A DNA stretch of 64,000 nt from Deinococcus sp. Leaf326 (GCF_001424185.1 NZ_LMOM01000001.1:461256-525255); one strand, 5' to 3'; shown: positions 8,078-20,617, counted from the first letter of the stretch. Numbers and translations are program-made. Notes: generated by a model from the letters alone, not told the origin.

Positions 8078-9907
8078 CTACCTCAGCCAGTCCTCGCCTA
8101 CCTCTGCCACCTCCCGGCCGCCAAGGTCGTCCACCTCGTCCTTGCGAGTGGCCCAGGCAGGAAAGGGATAGTTGACGAGCACCGGATTGGGCACGTCGGG
8201 CTGCGAGACGAGCATGGTGCCGGGTTGCAGGATGCCGGCGCGGGCGCGGAAGCTCTGGGGCAGGAAGCGGTACTCGGGGCGCTCGGCCTCCGCGAGGTCG
8301 AGGCGGCCCACCACCCGGATGGCGGCGTTCGAGACGATGCGGCGCTCGACCTCGCTGGCGGTCTGCTGCGCGCCGATCAGGATGATGCCCAGCGAGCGGC
8401 CGCGTTCGGCGATGTCCAGCAGCACGTCCTTGATGGGGCTGTCCCCATCGCGCGGGGCGTACTTGTTCAGCTCGTCGAGGACCACGAACACCGTGTCCTG
8501 ACGCCCCACCCGTTCCTTGTACTCGAACAGGTCGCGCAGCAGCACCCCTACGATGAACATCTGCGCGGTGGCCGACAGCGTGTGGATGTCCACGACGGTC
8601 GTCTGCACCCCCGCCTTGAGCGGGTCCGGCCGGAAGCGGGCGACCTGCTCGGCGCTCACGTCGCCGCGCACGAGAGGGGTCAGGTGCTTCTGCACGCCCC
8701 GCAGGCGCCGGATGAAGGCCTGGAGGGTGGCGGGCGACTGCTTGCCCACCCACTTGCGGTCCCCCTCGCCGTCGTTGGCATCCAGCAGCTTGTATTCCAG
8801 GTACGCGGCGAGCTGCGCGAAGGTGCCGATCCGAACACTGCCCATCTCGTCGAAGCGCATGTCCTCGTCGAGCACCTGCTCGGTGTCGGGCTGCCAGTCG
8901 TCCACCGTCAGGTACGGCGTGTCGCCTCCCTGCGCCATACGGTACAGCCTCTCCTCGATGGACCCGATCACGAAGCCCAGGTTCACGCTGGCGTCCCGGT
9001 CCACGAAGACGTAGGGCAGCATCCGCCGCGCACAGAATTCCCGCAGCGAGTACAAAAAGGGCGTGACGCCCTCGCTGCGCTGCTCGACATGCGGCACGAT
9101 GGCCGCGCCCGGGTGGCCGGGGCGGGGCGGCGCGAGAAACTGCACGTCCCGGAACGCCTCGACTGGCAACCCCATGAGCGCGTAGCGGTGGTCGGGCAGC
9201 CCCTTCTGCGCCTGCGCCTCGGCTTCGCGGGTGATCACCTCGCGGTTGCGTTGGTCGAGAAACAGCAGGTCCTCGCCCTTGACGTTGAAGATCAGCGCCC
9301 GGCCCGCCGCCGCGCCCACGCCCATCATGCCGCTGCGGAAGATGGAGTGCAGCAGGAACAGGGCGTAACTCGTCTTGGTCGCCACGCCGGAAATCCCGCT
9401 GATATTGATGTGGCCGCCGTTTTCGCCGTTCACGAAGCGGTAGTTGATGGGCAACACCTGCCCGTCGGCCAGCAGCCCGCCGGGAAAGGCCTTGTCGCCC
9501 ATCTTGTCGGCGCTCAGGGCCATACGCAGGTCGTTGCCGCGCGCGTGGCGCACCGCGTCGCCGGGCTGCGGCGGAATGAAGTTCTCGGGCTGCACGCGCG
9601 TCACCAGCACCCGCGCCGCGTAGCTCACGCTGGCCGGCAACAGGCCCGCCGCCACGTCCTGCACGTCGCTGTCGAAGGTCACGCCCTCGTGCCGGGTGCG
9701 CACATGGTCCACGATGCCGTAGAAGTTCACGGCCGACCCGTCGGGCTTGCGGGTCTCCACCGCCACGAGGTCGTCGAGCTGCACGCTCGCGCCGGGCAAT
9801 ACCGCGAACCAGAAACTGACGGGGGTCACGTCCTGCGTGCCCAGCACCATACCGACCTGTAGGCCCGCCGGACTGCCCGAGGTCGGGCCGAACTTGAGGT
9901 TTGTCAC
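8078..9907 (-). CDS. herA: HerA-type DNA translocase/helicase ATPase
   Basis: A hexameric FtsK/HerA-family ATPase of 609 residues that pumps DNA and works with the NurA nuclease in double-strand break end processing. The N-terminal HAS-barrel region covers about 15-110. The P-loop is [10 protein letters not shown] (171-180), an unusual A-T-K-T-S form. Walker B is [13 protein letters not shown] (about residue 472), and [17 protein letters not shown] follows as the sensor region. The GTG start overlaps the nurA stop by 4 bp (GTGA). D. radiodurans HerA-NurA is an established pair. The name rests on domain order and on the neighbour. Confidence 0.92.
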   Translation of the reverse strand: MTNLKFGPTSGSPAGLQVGMVLGTQDVTPVSFWFAVLPGASVQLDDLVAVETRKPDGSAVNFYGIVDHVRTRHEGVTFDSDVQDVAAGLLPASVSYAARVLVTRVQPENFIPPQPGDAVRHARGNDLRMALSADKMGDKAFPGGLLADGQVLPINYRFVNGENGGHINISGISGVATKTSYALFLLHSIFRSGMMGVGAAAGRALIFNVKGEDLLFLDQRNREVITREAEAQAQKGLPDHRYALMGLPVEAFRDVQFLAPPRPGHPGAAIVPHVEQRSEGVTPFLYSLREFCARRMLPYVFVDRDASVNLGFVIGSIEERLYRMAQGGDTPYLTVDDWQPDTEQVLDEDMRFDEMGSVRIGTFAQLAAYLEYKLLDANDGEGDRKWVGKQSPATLQAFIRRLRGVQKHLTPLVRGDVSAEQVARFRPDPLKAGVQTTVVDIHTLSATAQMFIVGVLLRDLFEYKERVGRQDTVFVVLDELNKYAPRDGDSPIKDVLLDIAERGRSLGIILIGAQQTASEVERRIVSNAAIRVVGRLDLAEAERPEYRFLPQSFRARAGILQPGTMLVSQPDVPNPVLVNYPFPAWATRKDEVDDLGGREVAEVGEDWLR

Positions 9908-10932
9908 GCGACCGCCTGCGGGTGCAGCGAGGCGATGTGCGCCCGGATACGCCGGGTCACGAGGTCGGCGCTGCCCATTGAGCGGCCCATCGCCTGCTCG
10001 AGCGCCGCCGTGGGAATGAGGTTCTGCGGCGCGCGCGGGTCCTTGTGGGCGCGGCTGCCCAGGCGGGTCAGGAGGGTGCCGCTAAGGTTCGCCACCTGCC
10101 GCACGATGGGCGGCAGAAAGCTCGGGTCATCCGGCGCGAACATCTCCAGACGCATGACGCCTGCCATGGGGTGCTGATAGAAGGCCGCCTCGCACAGCCG
10201 CACGTACCAGATCAAGCGGGTGAACTGCCCGTTGCGGTAGGTCATGCGCATGACGGGGGTGCGCTCGCCGGGCCTGAGTTCGGCCAGCAGGGCCGCGCGG
10301 TCGGGCGGGAGGTACATGGTCTCCATGGTCTTGACGCAGCCGACCACCGCGCCGTCGAGATTCTGCCCGCGCAGGGTGCCGTCCTGCACGGTCAGGGCAC
10401 TCAGCCACTCGCGGTCGTCCTGCTCGTCGGCCGGCACGCGGGAGGCCAGCGCGTGCGAAAGGCGCTGCTCGGCGGCCAGCATCTGCCCCTGCAACAGGTT
10501 CAGGGCGGCCAGGGCGTCCGTGCCCTGCATGGCGACCGGGGTGTATTCCAGCTGCCCGGTGTGCGGATTGCGGGGCGACAGGGTCATGGGGTCCAGGCGC
10601 AGGTCCGGCGCGTGGGCCAGCAGCCGCGCCGCCTTCACCTCCCGCAGTTCGGCCTGTCTGGAGCCGTGCGGGCAGAGTTCCACGGCCCCGACCACGAAGG
10701 CCCCGAAGCCGCCCAGGCCGCTCTGCCCGAAATCGTCTTCGATGAACAGGCGGGATTCCATGCGGCGTTTGCCGTCCACGACGAACACCTGCCGCAGCCG
10801 TTCCGGGATGGGACGGGCGGGCAGCGCCACCCAGCGCTCTGTTTCGAGGTCGTCGAGGGTGCCGTCGAAGCTCTGGAGACCGAGTTGCCCCCCGTTCGTG
10901 TCTACCGGCCAGGGGTCGAGGCGAATACGCAT
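9904..10932 (-). CDS. nurA: NurA-type nuclease, partner of HerA
   Basis: A nuclease of about 342 residues with the NurA domain. The conserved metal-binding Asp lies in [15 protein letters not shown] (D53), with further acidic and basic residues through the C-terminal part. It works with HerA to resect DNA ends in a Mn-dependent manner in known homologues. I place the start at ATG 10932 instead of 10941, because a TAGAAT -10 box (10940-10945) lies 7 nt upstream of 10932 and overlaps the other ATG. It is the first gene of the nurA-herA operon. Confidence 0.9.
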   Translation of the reverse strand: MRIRLDPWPVDTNGGQLGLQSFDGTLDDLETERWVALPARPIPERLRQVFVVDGKRRMESRLFIEDDFGQSGLGGFGAFVVGAVELCPHGSRQAELREVKAARLLAHAPDLRLDPMTLSPRNPHTGQLEYTPVAMQGTDALAALNLLQGQMLAAEQRLSHALASRVPADEQDDREWLSALTVQDGTLRGQNLDGAVVGCVKTMETMYLPPDRAALLAELRPGERTPVMRMTYRNGQFTRLIWYVRLCEAAFYQHPMAGVMRLEMFAPDDPSFLPPIVRQVANLSGTLLTRLGSRAHKDPRAPQNLIPTAALEQAMGRSMGSADLVTRRIRAHIASLHPQAVA

Positions 10933-10981
10933 GCGGCGCATTCTACGCCCGGTGCAGAAAAGCTCGCCGAAAGATGCACCG

Positions 10982-11017
10982 AAAAACGCGCGGCCGGAGT
11001 GTCCGGGAGCCGCGCGT
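10982..11017 (-). terminator. Rho-independent terminator of the CRP/FNR gene
   Basis: A 9-bp stem (10986-10994 with 11009-11017). On the minus strand it is followed by a run of five T (complement of A 10982-10986). It lies just downstream of the minus-strand regulator ending at 11049. Confidence 0.8.
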
Positions 11018-11048
11018 CAGGGCAGGGTGGGTTCAGGGAAGGGTCGGC

Positions 11049-11684
<636 letters not shown>

Positions 11685-11930
11685 GGGGCAACTCCTGTCC
11701 GGCGCGTTACGCGGGCCAGTTCGCGGGGGAAACGGTCGGGGCCGGCTTCCGTCAGACGGCGACACCGCGCAGGGGACGCTTGTTCACACTGCCGCCAGAA
11801 TAGGTGGCCGCCTGTCCATTCAGGATGTGAGCTCCCCCTTTCTCAACGAACAGGAAACGTCGGATGAAGCGCCGGCGGCCCGCCCCCCCCGGACGACCGG
11901 GTAGCGGGGAGTACCGGGCCGCTGGTAGGC

Positions 11931-12854
11931 CTACGCGAAGACCTCCAGCCCGGCGAGGACCACGCTGGCGTGCGCGGCCACCGTGAGGCCGTGATCGCGG
12001 TTGTAGCCGCCCGCCATCATGGTGACGACCGGCACGCCGCGCGCCCGTGCCCAGGCCAGCACCACGCGGTTGCGCTCGTGAACTCCCTCCAGGCTCAGCG
12101 CGAAGCGGCCGAACCGGTCACCGGCCAGCACATCGGCGCCCGCGAGGTACAGCAGCACCTCCGGCCGGAAGGCCTCCAGGGCGGGCACCGCCGCGCCACG
12201 CAGCACCCGCAGGTACTCGGCGTCGTCTATCCCGTCGCCCAGCCCCAGGTCCAGCGAACTGCGCTCCTTGCGGAAAGGGTAGTTACGCTCGCCGTGAATA
12301 CTCAGGGTAAAGGCCGTGCCCGCCGCCATCTCGCCCTGAAGCAGCGCCGCCGTGCCGTTGCCCTGGTGCACGTCGAGGTCCAGTACGGCCACCCGGCGCG
12401 CGAGACCGTCCTGAAGCGCGATCCGGGTCAGGAGCGCAGCGTCGTTCACGAGGCAAAAGCCCTCGGCGCGATCGGCGAAGGCGTGGTGCGTGCCCCCCGC
12501 GAGGTTGGCGCCCCACCCCACGCGCCGGGCGTCGTGCAGCGCGGCCAGCGACCCGCCCGCCGCCCGGCGCGCCCGCTCGACCACCCCCGGCGACCAGGGC
12601 AGCCCGAAGGCGCGCTGCTCGTGGCGGTCCACCTCGCCCCGCCGCCAGCGCCGCAGCCACAGCGGATCGTGGACCCGCGCGGCGTCGGCCCAGGTTAGGG
12701 CGGGAGTGTCGAGCACCGGCAGGTGGGGGGCGAGCAGGTCGCGCACCCCGGCGTACTTGTAGTACGGAAAACGGTGGCCCTCCGGCAGCGGAAACTCGTA
12801 GCTGGCCGGCGTGTAGGCCCGGAAAGGATGGGCGAAGGCAGCAGGGACGGTCAT
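11931..12854 (-). CDS. Histone deacetylase-like (acetoin/acetylpolyamine) hydrolase
   Basis: A zinc-dependent arginase/deacetylase-fold amidohydrolase of 307 residues. The active site is readable: the tandem His of GGTHHAF, the zinc ligands in [11 protein letters not shown], and [14 protein letters not shown] with the third Asp, followed by MAGGYNRD. Bacterial members deacetylate polyamines, acetoin-related or protein lysine substrates, and the substrate here is not determined. The ATG at 12854 has a CACACT box 8 nt upstream. The longer upstream frame belongs to the overlapping region of another gene and is not used. Confidence 0.88.
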   Translation of the reverse strand: MTVPAAFAHPFRAYTPASYEFPLPEGHRFPYYKYAGVRDLLAPHLPVLDTPALTWADAARVHDPLWLRRWRRGEVDRHEQRAFGLPWSPGVVERARRAAGGSLAALHDARRVGWGANLAGGTHHAFADRAEGFCLVNDAALLTRIALQDGLARRVAVLDLDVHQGNGTAALLQGEMAAGTAFTLSIHGERNYPFRKERSSLDLGLGDGIDDAEYLRVLRGAAVPALEAFRPEVLLYLAGADVLAGDRFGRFALSLEGVHERNRVVLAWARARGVPVVTMMAGGYNRDHGLTVAAHASVVLAGLEVFA

Positions 12855-12951
12855 CGCGTTCAAGTGTGCGCGCCGTACCCGGCCGCCAGAGCGTGCGGGA
12901 ACACGCTTGAGCAGCCGGCGCCCGCGCGGCGTTCTGGGCGCGGGAAGGGCT

Positions 12952-13437
12952 TCAGGCCCGCAGCGACCGGGGAGCGGCAGCCGGCAACGGCGAGGCGTGC
13001 TGCACGGTCCAGCGCCCGCCGGGCACCGTGCGGGCCTGCGGCTGGTGCGCGGCGTCCAGGCACAGCAGCCGGAAGCGCCACAGCTCGGCGCGTGCCCCGG
13101 TCCCGCCTTGGCCGTCCTCCAGAAACAGCCAGGCGGTGACCACCGTGACGGCGGCGTCGGTGTCGCGGACCGTGCGCAGGTCGTAGGTGACGAGCTGGCC
13201 CGGAAACTGGGCGCGCACCTCGGCCAGCCTCTGGCGGCGCCGCGCGTGCAGGGGCCGGCGCAGCCGCCGCGCCAGACCCGCATGGTCGCCCGCCGCCCAG
13301 AGCGCCAGCAGCCGCCGCAGGAAAGCCAGCGGACCGGCCGACACGGACCCCGTCCGGCTCGGCAGGGGCCGGAGCAGGGGAGCGACCGGCGACACGCCGG
13401 GCAGGGGAACGGGAGGAACAGTGGGGGGCTGGGTCAT
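12952..13437 (-). CDS. Hypothetical protein, about 161 residues
   Basis: No family recognised. A Pro-rich N-terminus is followed by a helical segment ([21 protein letters not shown]) and then beta-rich sequence ([45 protein letters not shown]). The alternation resembles an NTF2/SnoaL-like fold, which is only an inference. ATG 13437 is preceded by AGGAG at 7 nt. It lies about 100 bp upstream of the deacetylase gene on the same strand and may be cotranscribed. Confidence 0.6.
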   Translation of the reverse strand: MTQPPTVPPVPLPGVSPVAPLLRPLPSRTGSVSAGPLAFLRRLLALWAAGDHAGLARRLRRPLHARRRQRLAEVRAQFPGQLVTYDLRTVRDTDAAVTVVTAWLFLEDGQGGTGARAELWRFRLLCLDAAHQPQARTVPGGRWTVQHASPLPAAAPRSLRA

Positions 13438-13539
13438 GACAGGTCTCCTGTGGCCGTAGCCTCGCACCCGCAGGCCCCCAGTGCCAAGCGCCGCCTGACG
13501 GAGGCCGGCGTGGGCAGATGGCCTAGCGGACTGCCCGAC

Positions 13540-14343
13540 TTATTCCTCGTCCCGGAGAAGCTCCAGCAGCTCGGGGTGCAGCGCGCTGTTCGTGGCGACG
13601 ATCATGGGGCCGTAGGGAGTGGTCAGGCCCGCCTGATCGCTGACGCGCCCCCCCGCCTCCTCCAGAATCAGGCTGCCGGCCGCCACGTCCCAGGGCTGCA
13701 CGCCCAGCTCCCAGTAGCCGTCCATGCGTCCGCAGGCGACGTTGCACAGGTCCAGCGCCGCCGCGCCGGGCCGCCGCAGCGGCACCCCCAGCCGCAGCAC
13801 GCGCGCCACGTACACGAGGTTGCGCTCACCGCTCGTGTCGTAGGGAAAGCCGGTGGCGAGCAGGGCGGGCGTGTCGAGGGTGGGCGTGGCGCTGACCCGG
13901 ACCGGCTCGCCGTTCAGAAAGGCCCCGCCGCCGCGCGTCGCCGTGAACAGTTCGCCGCGCGTGGGGTCGTACACCGCGCCGACCACGCGTTCGCCGTCCT
14001 CCTCCAGCGCCACCGAGGAACAAAAGACCGGGTAGCCGTGCGCGTAGTTCACCGTTCCGTCCAGGGGGTCCACGACCCAGCGGTAGCGGCCCGGCTCGCC
14101 CTGCGCGCCCTCTTCCTCACCCAGCACGGTATGCTCCGGAAAATCGGCGGCGATCTCGGCGCGGATGACGCGCTCGGCCTCACCGTCCACCTCGGTCACG
14201 AGGTCCGCGAAGCTGCTCTTGGCCCGCACGTTCTCCACCCGCCCCAGGTGCGCGAGATGGACGGCCCCCGCCGCTCTGGCCGCGCGCACGGCGACGTCCA
14301 GCCAGTGGGTCATCTGTTCGGGGGAGGTCGCGTGGTGGGTCAT
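13540..14343 (-). CDS. Inositol monophosphatase family protein
   Basis: A Mg-dependent, lithium-sensitive-type sugar/inositol phosphatase of 267 residues. The metal sites are present: GEEEG (motif with catalytic Glu), DPLDGTVNY (metal-binding D-P-L-D-G-T) and QPWDVAAGSLILEEAGG (C-terminal WD motif). Substrates in the family include inositol 1-phosphate, histidinol phosphate, NADP and fructose bisphosphate, and the sequence alone does not decide between them. A TACACT box lies 7 nt upstream of the ATG. Confidence 0.9.
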   Translation of the reverse strand: MTHHATSPEQMTHWLDVAVRAARAAGAVHLAHLGRVENVRAKSSFADLVTEVDGEAERVIRAEIAADFPEHTVLGEEEGAQGEPGRYRWVVDPLDGTVNYAHGYPVFCSSVALEEDGERVVGAVYDPTRGELFTATRGGGAFLNGEPVRVSATPTLDTPALLATGFPYDTSGERNLVYVARVLRLGVPLRRPGAAALDLCNVACGRMDGYWELGVQPWDVAAGSLILEEAGGRVSDQAGLTTPYGPMIVATNSALHPELLELLRDEE

Positions 14344-14403
14344 GCCCCGGAGTGTAAGGGCCGCGGGCGAGGGACGTGCCGGGGCGTGACACAGTGGGGT
14401 CCG

Positions 14404-15042
14404 ATGCCCCGCCTCGCCTGGCTGTTTCCCCTCTGCGCTCTGCCCCTGGTGGCCTGCGCCCCCGTGACCGGCCCGGCGACGCTTCGCTTCGCTCCGGAGG
14501 CGGCCGCTCCCGTCGCCCCCGACCCCACGCGCCTCCTGACCACCCAGACCGTGCCCCAGGACCTGCTGCTGAGTGTCCCGGAGGCGGTGCGCCGCGCGCC
14601 GGACGGCAGCGTGATCGTGGTGTGCGGCGCCCGCGCCCAGCCCTGGGGCGTGTGTACCCACGTGGCGCGCAAGCTGGCGCCGGGCCTGATCAGCGACTCG
14701 CCGGGCCTCTTCGCGGGTGGGGTCCAGAACCGCCCCGAGACGACGCTGTACGGCCGCGCCGCCGTGATCGTGCTGGATGTGGGCGTGACCCCGGACAGAC
14801 TGGCAAGCCTGCGCGCCGAGGCCTCGCGCCTGCGCGGCGCGCCCTACCTGCTCGCGGGCGAGACGGCGGCGGGGCTCGACTGCACGACCTACCAGAACCT
14901 CCTGCAACGCGCCGCCGGGCTGCCGGACGTGACCGCGCGCAATCCGGCGTGGAGGCTGTGGCTGCCGCAGGACATCCTGACGGGTCCGGCGGTGCAGGCC
15001 GGGGGCCGGGTGCTGTGGGTGGGCATGGCCGGCGTGCCGTGA
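14404..15042 (+). CDS. Lipoprotein of unknown function
   Basis: A protein of 212 residues with a short hydrophobic leader and a lipobox (L-P-L-V-A-C at about 14-19), so it is probably anchored to the membrane outside the cytoplasm. The mature part contains the motif LDCTTYQNLLQRA, reminiscent of the Cys-containing start of permuted NlpC/P60-like hydrolases, but no clear His partner can be assigned. I do not give a function. The stop overlaps the GTG of the following decayed gene (GTGA). Confidence 0.7.
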   Translation: MPRLAWLFPLCALPLVACAPVTGPATLRFAPEAAAPVAPDPTRLLTTQTVPQDLLLSVPEAVRRAPDGSVIVVCGARAQPWGVCTHVARKLAPGLISDSPGLFAGGVQNRPETTLYGRAAVIVLDVGVTPDRLASLRAEASRLRGAPYLLAGETAAGLDCTTYQNLLQRAAGLPDVTARNPAWRLWLPQDILTGPAVQAGGRVLWVGMAGVP

Positions 15043-15468
15043 GCGGGCGACTCGTCATTTTGAACGGCGCGGGCCAGGGCTGTGGCTGCATTTTCGGCAT
15101 CGCCAGTCTTGTAGGCACGGCCTTCCGGCAGGCCGAGGCGGCGTGGATGGTGGACATGGCGACCACTGGGCGTGCTGCAATCGGCGTCCTCATGGACGAC
15201 GTATTTCTTAGCAGGGCGCTTTCGCAGGACCGCTGGCGAGCGGCGCTGGACAATCTGCCGGTGTCCTGTCGGCGTGCACTGCGAGCTCGCCGAGGTGGAG
15301 CGGCGTGAACAGGCGCGGCCCGACCGTACAGCGGGGATGCACCGTCGGCAGGCCGGCCTCGTTCACCGGAGCGTGTTCTACGGCGCGGGGGTGGGCACGG
15401 GCCGGGAATCGCCCGAAGTCCTGGTCCTACACCTGAGGCGTGGGCTTGACCTGGCCGCCCACCCCTGA
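15039..15468 (+). pseudogene. Chloramphenicol phosphotransferase-like gene, degraded
   Basis: The remnant starts V-S-G-R-L-V-I-L-N-G-A, like the CPT family's ILNG-x-S-S-x-G-K-S start, but the P-loop is lost (GAGQGCGC). About 60 residues after it are missing. The rest aligns well: FRQAEAAW, then LMDDVFLSRALSQDRWRAAL matching the family's I-I-D-D-V-F-L and RWR. A frameshift near 15265 moves the frame to VGVHCELAEVERREQARPDR and GMHRRQAGLVHRSV, matching VGVRC, R-E-x-x-R-G-D-R and the M-A-x-x-Q-x-x-x-V-H end. Two lesions in a small ATP-dependent kinase make it a pseudogene. Confidence 0.8.
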
Positions 15469-15483
15469 CCCTTCCCCTCCCGG

Positions 15484-16332
15484 CTACAGCATCTCCAGGT
15501 CCTGGGCCCGGTGGGGCGGCGCGAAGGCCGCGTCGAGGTCGCTCAGGTCGTCGCCGGTCAATTTGAGGTCCAGGGCCGCGCGGTTCTCGCGGACGTGCGC
15601 GGCCCGCCCCGACTTGGGAATGGCGATCACCCCCGGCTGACGCAGCACCCACGCCAGGGCCACCTGAAGGTCGCTGACCCCGTGGCGCGCCGCGACGGCC
15701 CGCAGCGCCGCATTCCCCGCGAGGCGGCCCTGCTCGACCGGCGAATAGGCCATGACCGGCAGGCCCCGTGCCTGGGCTGCGGGCAGCAGGTCGAACTCGG
15801 TGCCCCGGCGCGTGAGGTTGTAGAGCACCTGGTTGGTGGCGACGTGTTCGCCTCCCGGCACCCCGGCCAGTTCACGCAGGTCGCCGGGGTCGAAGTTGCT
15901 CACGCCCCAGGCGCGGATGTCGCCCGACTGGCGCAGGCCCTCGAGCGCCTCCACGGTCTCGGCCAGGGGCACCCGCCCGCGCCAGTGCAGCAGGTACAGA
16001 TCGAGGTGGTCGGCGCCCAGGCGGCGCAGGCTGGCGTGACAGGCCTCGACCGTGCCCCGGCGCGTGGCGTGATCCGGCAGCACCTTGCTGACCAGAAACA
16101 CCTCGTCCCGGCGGCCCCGGATGGCCTCGCCCACAAGCTCCTCGGAGTTGCCGTCACCGTACATTTCGGCCGTATCCAGCAGGGTCAGGCCCAGATCAAG
16201 GCCGGTCTGGAGGGCAAGAATCTCGTCGGCGCGGCGGCGCGGGTCGTCGCCCATGTTCCAGGTGCCCTGGCCCAGCACGGGCACGCGGGTTCCGTCCGGG
16301 AGGGCAGTGGTCGGCAGGTCGGAGGGGGTCAT
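15484..16332 (-). CDS. Aldo/keto reductase
   Basis: A NADPH-dependent oxidoreductase of 282 residues with an (alpha/beta)8 barrel. The catalytic tetrad is visible: D in [11 protein letters not shown] with the Tyr of MYGDG, K in [10 protein letters not shown], and H in LYLLHWRG. The cofactor segment [13 protein letters not shown] is at the C-terminal side. It is closest in pattern to the YeaE/AKR5-like bacterial group. The substrate is unknown. A CAGACT box is 7 nt upstream of the ATG. The gene is divergent from purB. Confidence 0.9.
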   Translation of the reverse strand: MTPSDLPTTALPDGTRVPVLGQGTWNMGDDPRRRADEILALQTGLDLGLTLLDTAEMYGDGNSEELVGEAIRGRRDEVFLVSKVLPDHATRRGTVEACHASLRRLGADHLDLYLLHWRGRVPLAETVEALEGLRQSGDIRAWGVSNFDPGDLRELAGVPGGEHVATNQVLYNLTRRGTEFDLLPAAQARGLPVMAYSPVEQGRLAGNAALRAVAARHGVSDLQVALAWVLRQPGVIAIPKSGRAAHVRENRAALDLKLTGDDLSDLDAAFAPPHRAQDLEML

Positions 16333-16428
16333 GTGCGGCAGTCTGGCGGCGGGGGGCGCAGCCGGGGCCCCAAACAGGTGAAGACCGCTTGCGGCGGGGC
16401 CACCCCGACTGGGGTAGGCTCTCAGGCG

Positions 16429-17736
<1,308 letters not shown>

Positions 17737-17754
17737 GGAAGAGGGGACTCTCTG

Positions 17755-17785
17755 CTCGCCCGGCAGCGTGAAGCTGCCGGGCGAG
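17755..17785 (+). terminator. Hairpin downstream of purB
   Basis: A perfect 13-bp stem (17755-17767 with 17773-17785) and 5-nt loop GTGAA, beginning 18 nt after the purB stop. No T run follows, so it may work as a weak or Rho-assisted terminator or as an mRNA 3' end stabiliser. Confidence 0.65.
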
Positions 17786-17934
17786 TGCCTTGAGCAGTTG
17801 TCCGGCTAGGCCACTGGCTGGGCGGCGCGTCCGGCGACCTCTCTCCCACCGTAACTACCCAGGTTTGGTCGCGGCGGACCCCAGGAGCGTGGCCCACACC
17901 GACCGTCTCCGGATGCGGAGCCGTCCCGGAACGC

Positions 17935-18264
17935 TCAGACCTTCACGAACTCCTGTACGCCCATCACGAACATCACCGCGCCGCCCACCGGCACCTCGAC
18001 GGGGTCGCCCATCAGGCTCTCGTTCTGCTCGCCCATCGGCACGTTCGGCGACACCAAGCGGGTGCGGGCGCGGCAGGTGCGCTGCACGTGGCGCTTGAGT
18101 TCGGGGAGGCGGTCGTCGTCCACCCCGATCATGAGGGTGGTGTTGCCCTCACGCAGAAAGCCGCCGGTGCTGGCGAGCTTGGTGACCTCGAAGGCGTGTT
18201 CCGACAGGGTCCGCACAAGGGCGGTCGCGTCGGCGTCCTGAATCACGGCAAGAACCAGCTTCAT
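17935..18264 (-). CDS. PII-like cyclic-di-AMP receptor (DarA/PstA, DUF970)
   Basis: A trimeric PII-like signalling protein of 109 residues that binds the second messenger cyclic di-AMP in B. subtilis and S. aureus. The diagnostic segment is present: [22 protein letters not shown], followed by [11 protein letters not shown]. The length matches. The downstream partner of this receptor family is not generally known. A TATCCT box is 7 nt upstream of the ATG. It is divergent from the GH42 gene, with no operator of the galactoside regulator between them. Confidence 0.88.
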   Translation of the reverse strand: MKLVLAVIQDADATALVRTLSEHAFEVTKLASTGGFLREGNTTLMIGVDDDRLPELKRHVQRTCRARTRLVSPNVPMGEQNESLMGDPVEVPVGGAVMFVMGVQEFVKV

Positions 18265-18360
18265 GGCGCTCAGGATAGCAGGGGCCTCCACGGGCCGCCC
18301 ACGCCTGTCGGCAGTCCCGGCATGAACGCTCTCCTCCCTACGCGTGCTGAAATGCAGGCC

Positions 18361-20400
18361 ATGACGATTCATCCCGACGCGGCCGCCGACTCTGCTCCTC
18401 ACCCCCAGCCGCCTCACCTGCTGCTGGGCGTCTGCGACTACCCCGAACAGGTGCCCGGCGAGCGCTGGGCACCCTATGCCCGGCAGCAGCGCGAGCTGGG
18501 CCTGAGCTTCGTGCGCGTCGCCGAGTTCGCCTGGAGCCGCATGGAGCCGCGCCCCGGCGAGTACGAGTGGGCCTGGCTCGACGAGGCCGTCGGGACATAC
18601 GCCGCCCAGGGCCTGCGCGTGGTGCTGTGTACGCCGACCGCCACCCCGCCCGCGTGGCTGGTGCGCGCCCATCCCGAAATCCTGCCGGTGGACGACCAGG
18701 GCCGCGTCCGCGAGTTCGGGTCGCGGCGGCATTACGACTTCGCGTCGCCGGTGTACCGCGAGCACTCGCGCCGCATCACGCGCGCCATCGCCGAGCGCTA
18801 CGGCGAGCACCCGGCCGTCGCCGGCTGGCAGACCGACAACGAGTTCGGCTGCCACGCCACGTCCCGCAGCTACGGCGGCGCGAGTGCGGCGGCCTTTCCC
18901 GGCTGGCTCCAGCGGCGTTACGGCAGCCTGGAGGCCCTGAACACGGCCTGGGGCAACGCCTTCTGGAGCATGGAGTACACGGCCTGGGACCAGATCGCCC
19001 CGCCCGTTCTGACCGTCACCGAGGCCAATCCGGCGCACGCCCTCGACTACGCCCGCTTCTGCTCGGCCATGATCGCCGAGTTTCAGGCCGAGCAGGTCGC
19101 CATCCTGCGCGAGTGCTCGCCGGGGCGGTTCGTCACGCACAACTTCATGATTTTCGAGTCGGGCTTCGACCACTACGAGGTCAGCCGGGGACTGGACTTC
19201 GCCACCTGGGACAACTACCCGCTCGGGATGCTGGAGTTCTTCGCGCCCCCCGGCTTCGAGGCCGAGAAGCTGGAGTTCGCGCGCACCGGCCACCCCGACC
19301 TCGTGGCCTTCAACCACGACCTGTACCGGGGACTGCTTGCGGGCGTACCTGGCCGCCTGGGACGCGAGGGTCCCGGCACCCCCGCCGGCCCCTGGGTCAT
19401 GGAGCAGCAGTGCGGACAGGTGAACTGGGCCCCCTACAACCCGTTGCCCGCAGGCGGCGCGGTGGCGCTGTGGACCGCCCAGGCCTGGGCGCACGGCAAC
19501 GACGTGGTGAGCTATTTCCGCTGGCGGGCCGCCACCGCTGCCCAGGAAATCCTGCACTCGGGCCTGCTGCGTCACGACGAGACGCCCGACCGGGGGCACA
19601 CCGAGGTTGCCGCGCTGGACCTGGAAGGGTTCCCGGCCGGCGAGGTGCCCGCGCGCGTGGCCCTGCTGCACGACTACGAGAGCCTGTGGATCTATGACCT
19701 GCAACCCCACAGCGCGGGCCTGAACTACTGGGCGCAGACGCTGGCCTACTACTCCGCCCTGCGCGCCCTGGGGGTGGACGTGGACGTGCTGCACGCCGAC
19801 GCCGACCTGAGCGGCTACGCGGTGGTCGTCGCGCCCGCCATCACCCTGATGACCCCGGAGCGCGCCGCGCGCTGGACGGCGGCCACGGAGGCGGGCGCCC
19901 GGCTGGTCTGCGGTCCGCGCACGGCCTTCCGCACCGGGTCGGGCGGCACGCCGGAGGGCGGGCAGTTCGGGCCGCTCGCCGCGCTGCTGGGCGCCCGCCT
20001 GCTCCAGTTCGACTCGCTGCGCCCCGGCCTCGAAACGCGCGTCGCTGGCCCCGGCGGCGAGCACGAGGCCTTCGCCTGGGCCGAGAGCTACCGCCCCGAG
20101 GCAGGCACAGCGGTCACACACCGCTACGTGGGTGGCCCGCTGGACGGTCAGGCGGCGGCCCTGTGCCGCCCAGGCGGTCAGGGCGAGAGCGTGGTCGTCG
20201 GCGCCCACAGCCCGGCCCTGATCACCGAGGTGCTGCGCGGCGTGCTGGAGCGCGCGGGAGTGGACACCACCGATCTGCCGGCGGGCCTGCGCCTGAGCCG
20301 GCGCGCCGGGCGTACCCTTCTCCAGAACTGGACCGCCGCCGCACTGACCTGGGAGGGAACAGAAGTACCGCCCGTGTCGTTCCAGGTTCGGGCCGACTGA
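18361..20400 (+). CDS. GH42 family beta-galactosidase
   Basis: It hydrolyses terminal beta-galactosides. The 679-residue protein has the GH42 TIM barrel with the acid/base Glu in TDNEFGCH (E161) and the nucleophile in [11 protein letters not shown] (E348). A beta-galactosidase trimerisation domain (about 395-600) and a small C-terminal domain follow. No signal peptide is seen, so it acts on imported sugars. ATGs at 18322, 18352 and 18361 are all possible, and 18361 is a compromise with no clear ribosome site. A strong terminator separates it from the downstream regulator. Confidence 0.9.
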   Translation: MTIHPDAAADSAPHPQPPHLLLGVCDYPEQVPGERWAPYARQQRELGLSFVRVAEFAWSRMEPRPGEYEWAWLDEAVGTYAAQGLRVVLCTPTATPPAWLVRAHPEILPVDDQGRVREFGSRRHYDFASPVYREHSRRITRAIAERYGEHPAVAGWQTDNEFGCHATSRSYGGASAAAFPGWLQRRYGSLEALNTAWGNAFWSMEYTAWDQIAPPVLTVTEANPAHALDYARFCSAMIAEFQAEQVAILRECSPGRFVTHNFMIFESGFDHYEVSRGLDFATWDNYPLGMLEFFAPPGFEAEKLEFARTGHPDLVAFNHDLYRGLLAGVPGRLGREGPGTPAGPWVMEQQCGQVNWAPYNPLPAGGAVALWTAQAWAHGNDVVSYFRWRAATAAQEILHSGLLRHDETPDRGHTEVAALDLEGFPAGEVPARVALLHDYESLWIYDLQPHSAGLNYWAQTLAYYSALRALGVDVDVLHADADLSGYAVVVAPAITLMTPERAARWTAATEAGARLVCGPRTAFRTGSGGTPEGGQFGPLAALLGARLLQFDSLRPGLETRVAGPGGEHEAFAWAESYRPEAGTAVTHRYVGGPLDGQAAALCRPGGQGESVVVGAHSPALITEVLRGVLERAGVDTTDLPAGLRLSRRAGRTLLQNWTAAALTWEGTEVPPVSFQVRAD

Positions 20401-20428
20401 GCAGCGGCCCGGCGTCTCCAACTGTTCC

Positions 20429-20466
20429 GGGAACAGGCCGCCTGCACGGCGCCTGTTCCCCTTTTT
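20429..20466 (+). terminator. Rho-independent terminator after the GH42 gene
   Basis: A stem of GGGAACAGG pairing with CCTGTTCCC, extended by CGCC/GGCG with one bulged C, followed by a run of five T. It lies 28 nt after the stop codon. Confidence 0.9.
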
Positions 20467-20508
20467 CTGGTCTCGGACGCCTGGACCCTCCCAGTTGAAC
20501 CAGATTTG

Positions 20509-20568
20509 ATTTGAACGTTCTATTGACGGCCAGTTGCGCGTATGGTTACATGGTTTTAACGTTCAAAC
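20509..20568 (+). promoter_or_regulatory. lacI-type regulator promoter with two flanking operators
   Basis: Two copies of the AACGTT-centred operator lie here. One is TTTGAACGTTC (20510-20520) and the other is AACGTTCAAA (20558-20567), with centres 44 bp apart. Between them are a -35 TTGACG (20523-20528), a 17-bp spacer and a weak -10 TTACAT (20546-20551). The layout suggests that the LacI-family protein encoded next represses its own promoter, possibly by looping. The third copy, in front of the GH4 gene, is a perfect palindrome. Confidence 0.7.
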
Positions 20569-20617
20569 CAGGAGCTGCCCAGGCTTCGTCCGCCCGACTT
20601 TTCAGGAGGTCAGCAGC

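Noticed and set aside
11931..13283. A 450-residue version of the deacetylase gene
   Set aside because: The extra N-terminus is low-complexity and overlaps the 12952-13437 gene in another frame. A box-supported ATG at 12854 gives the normal family length.
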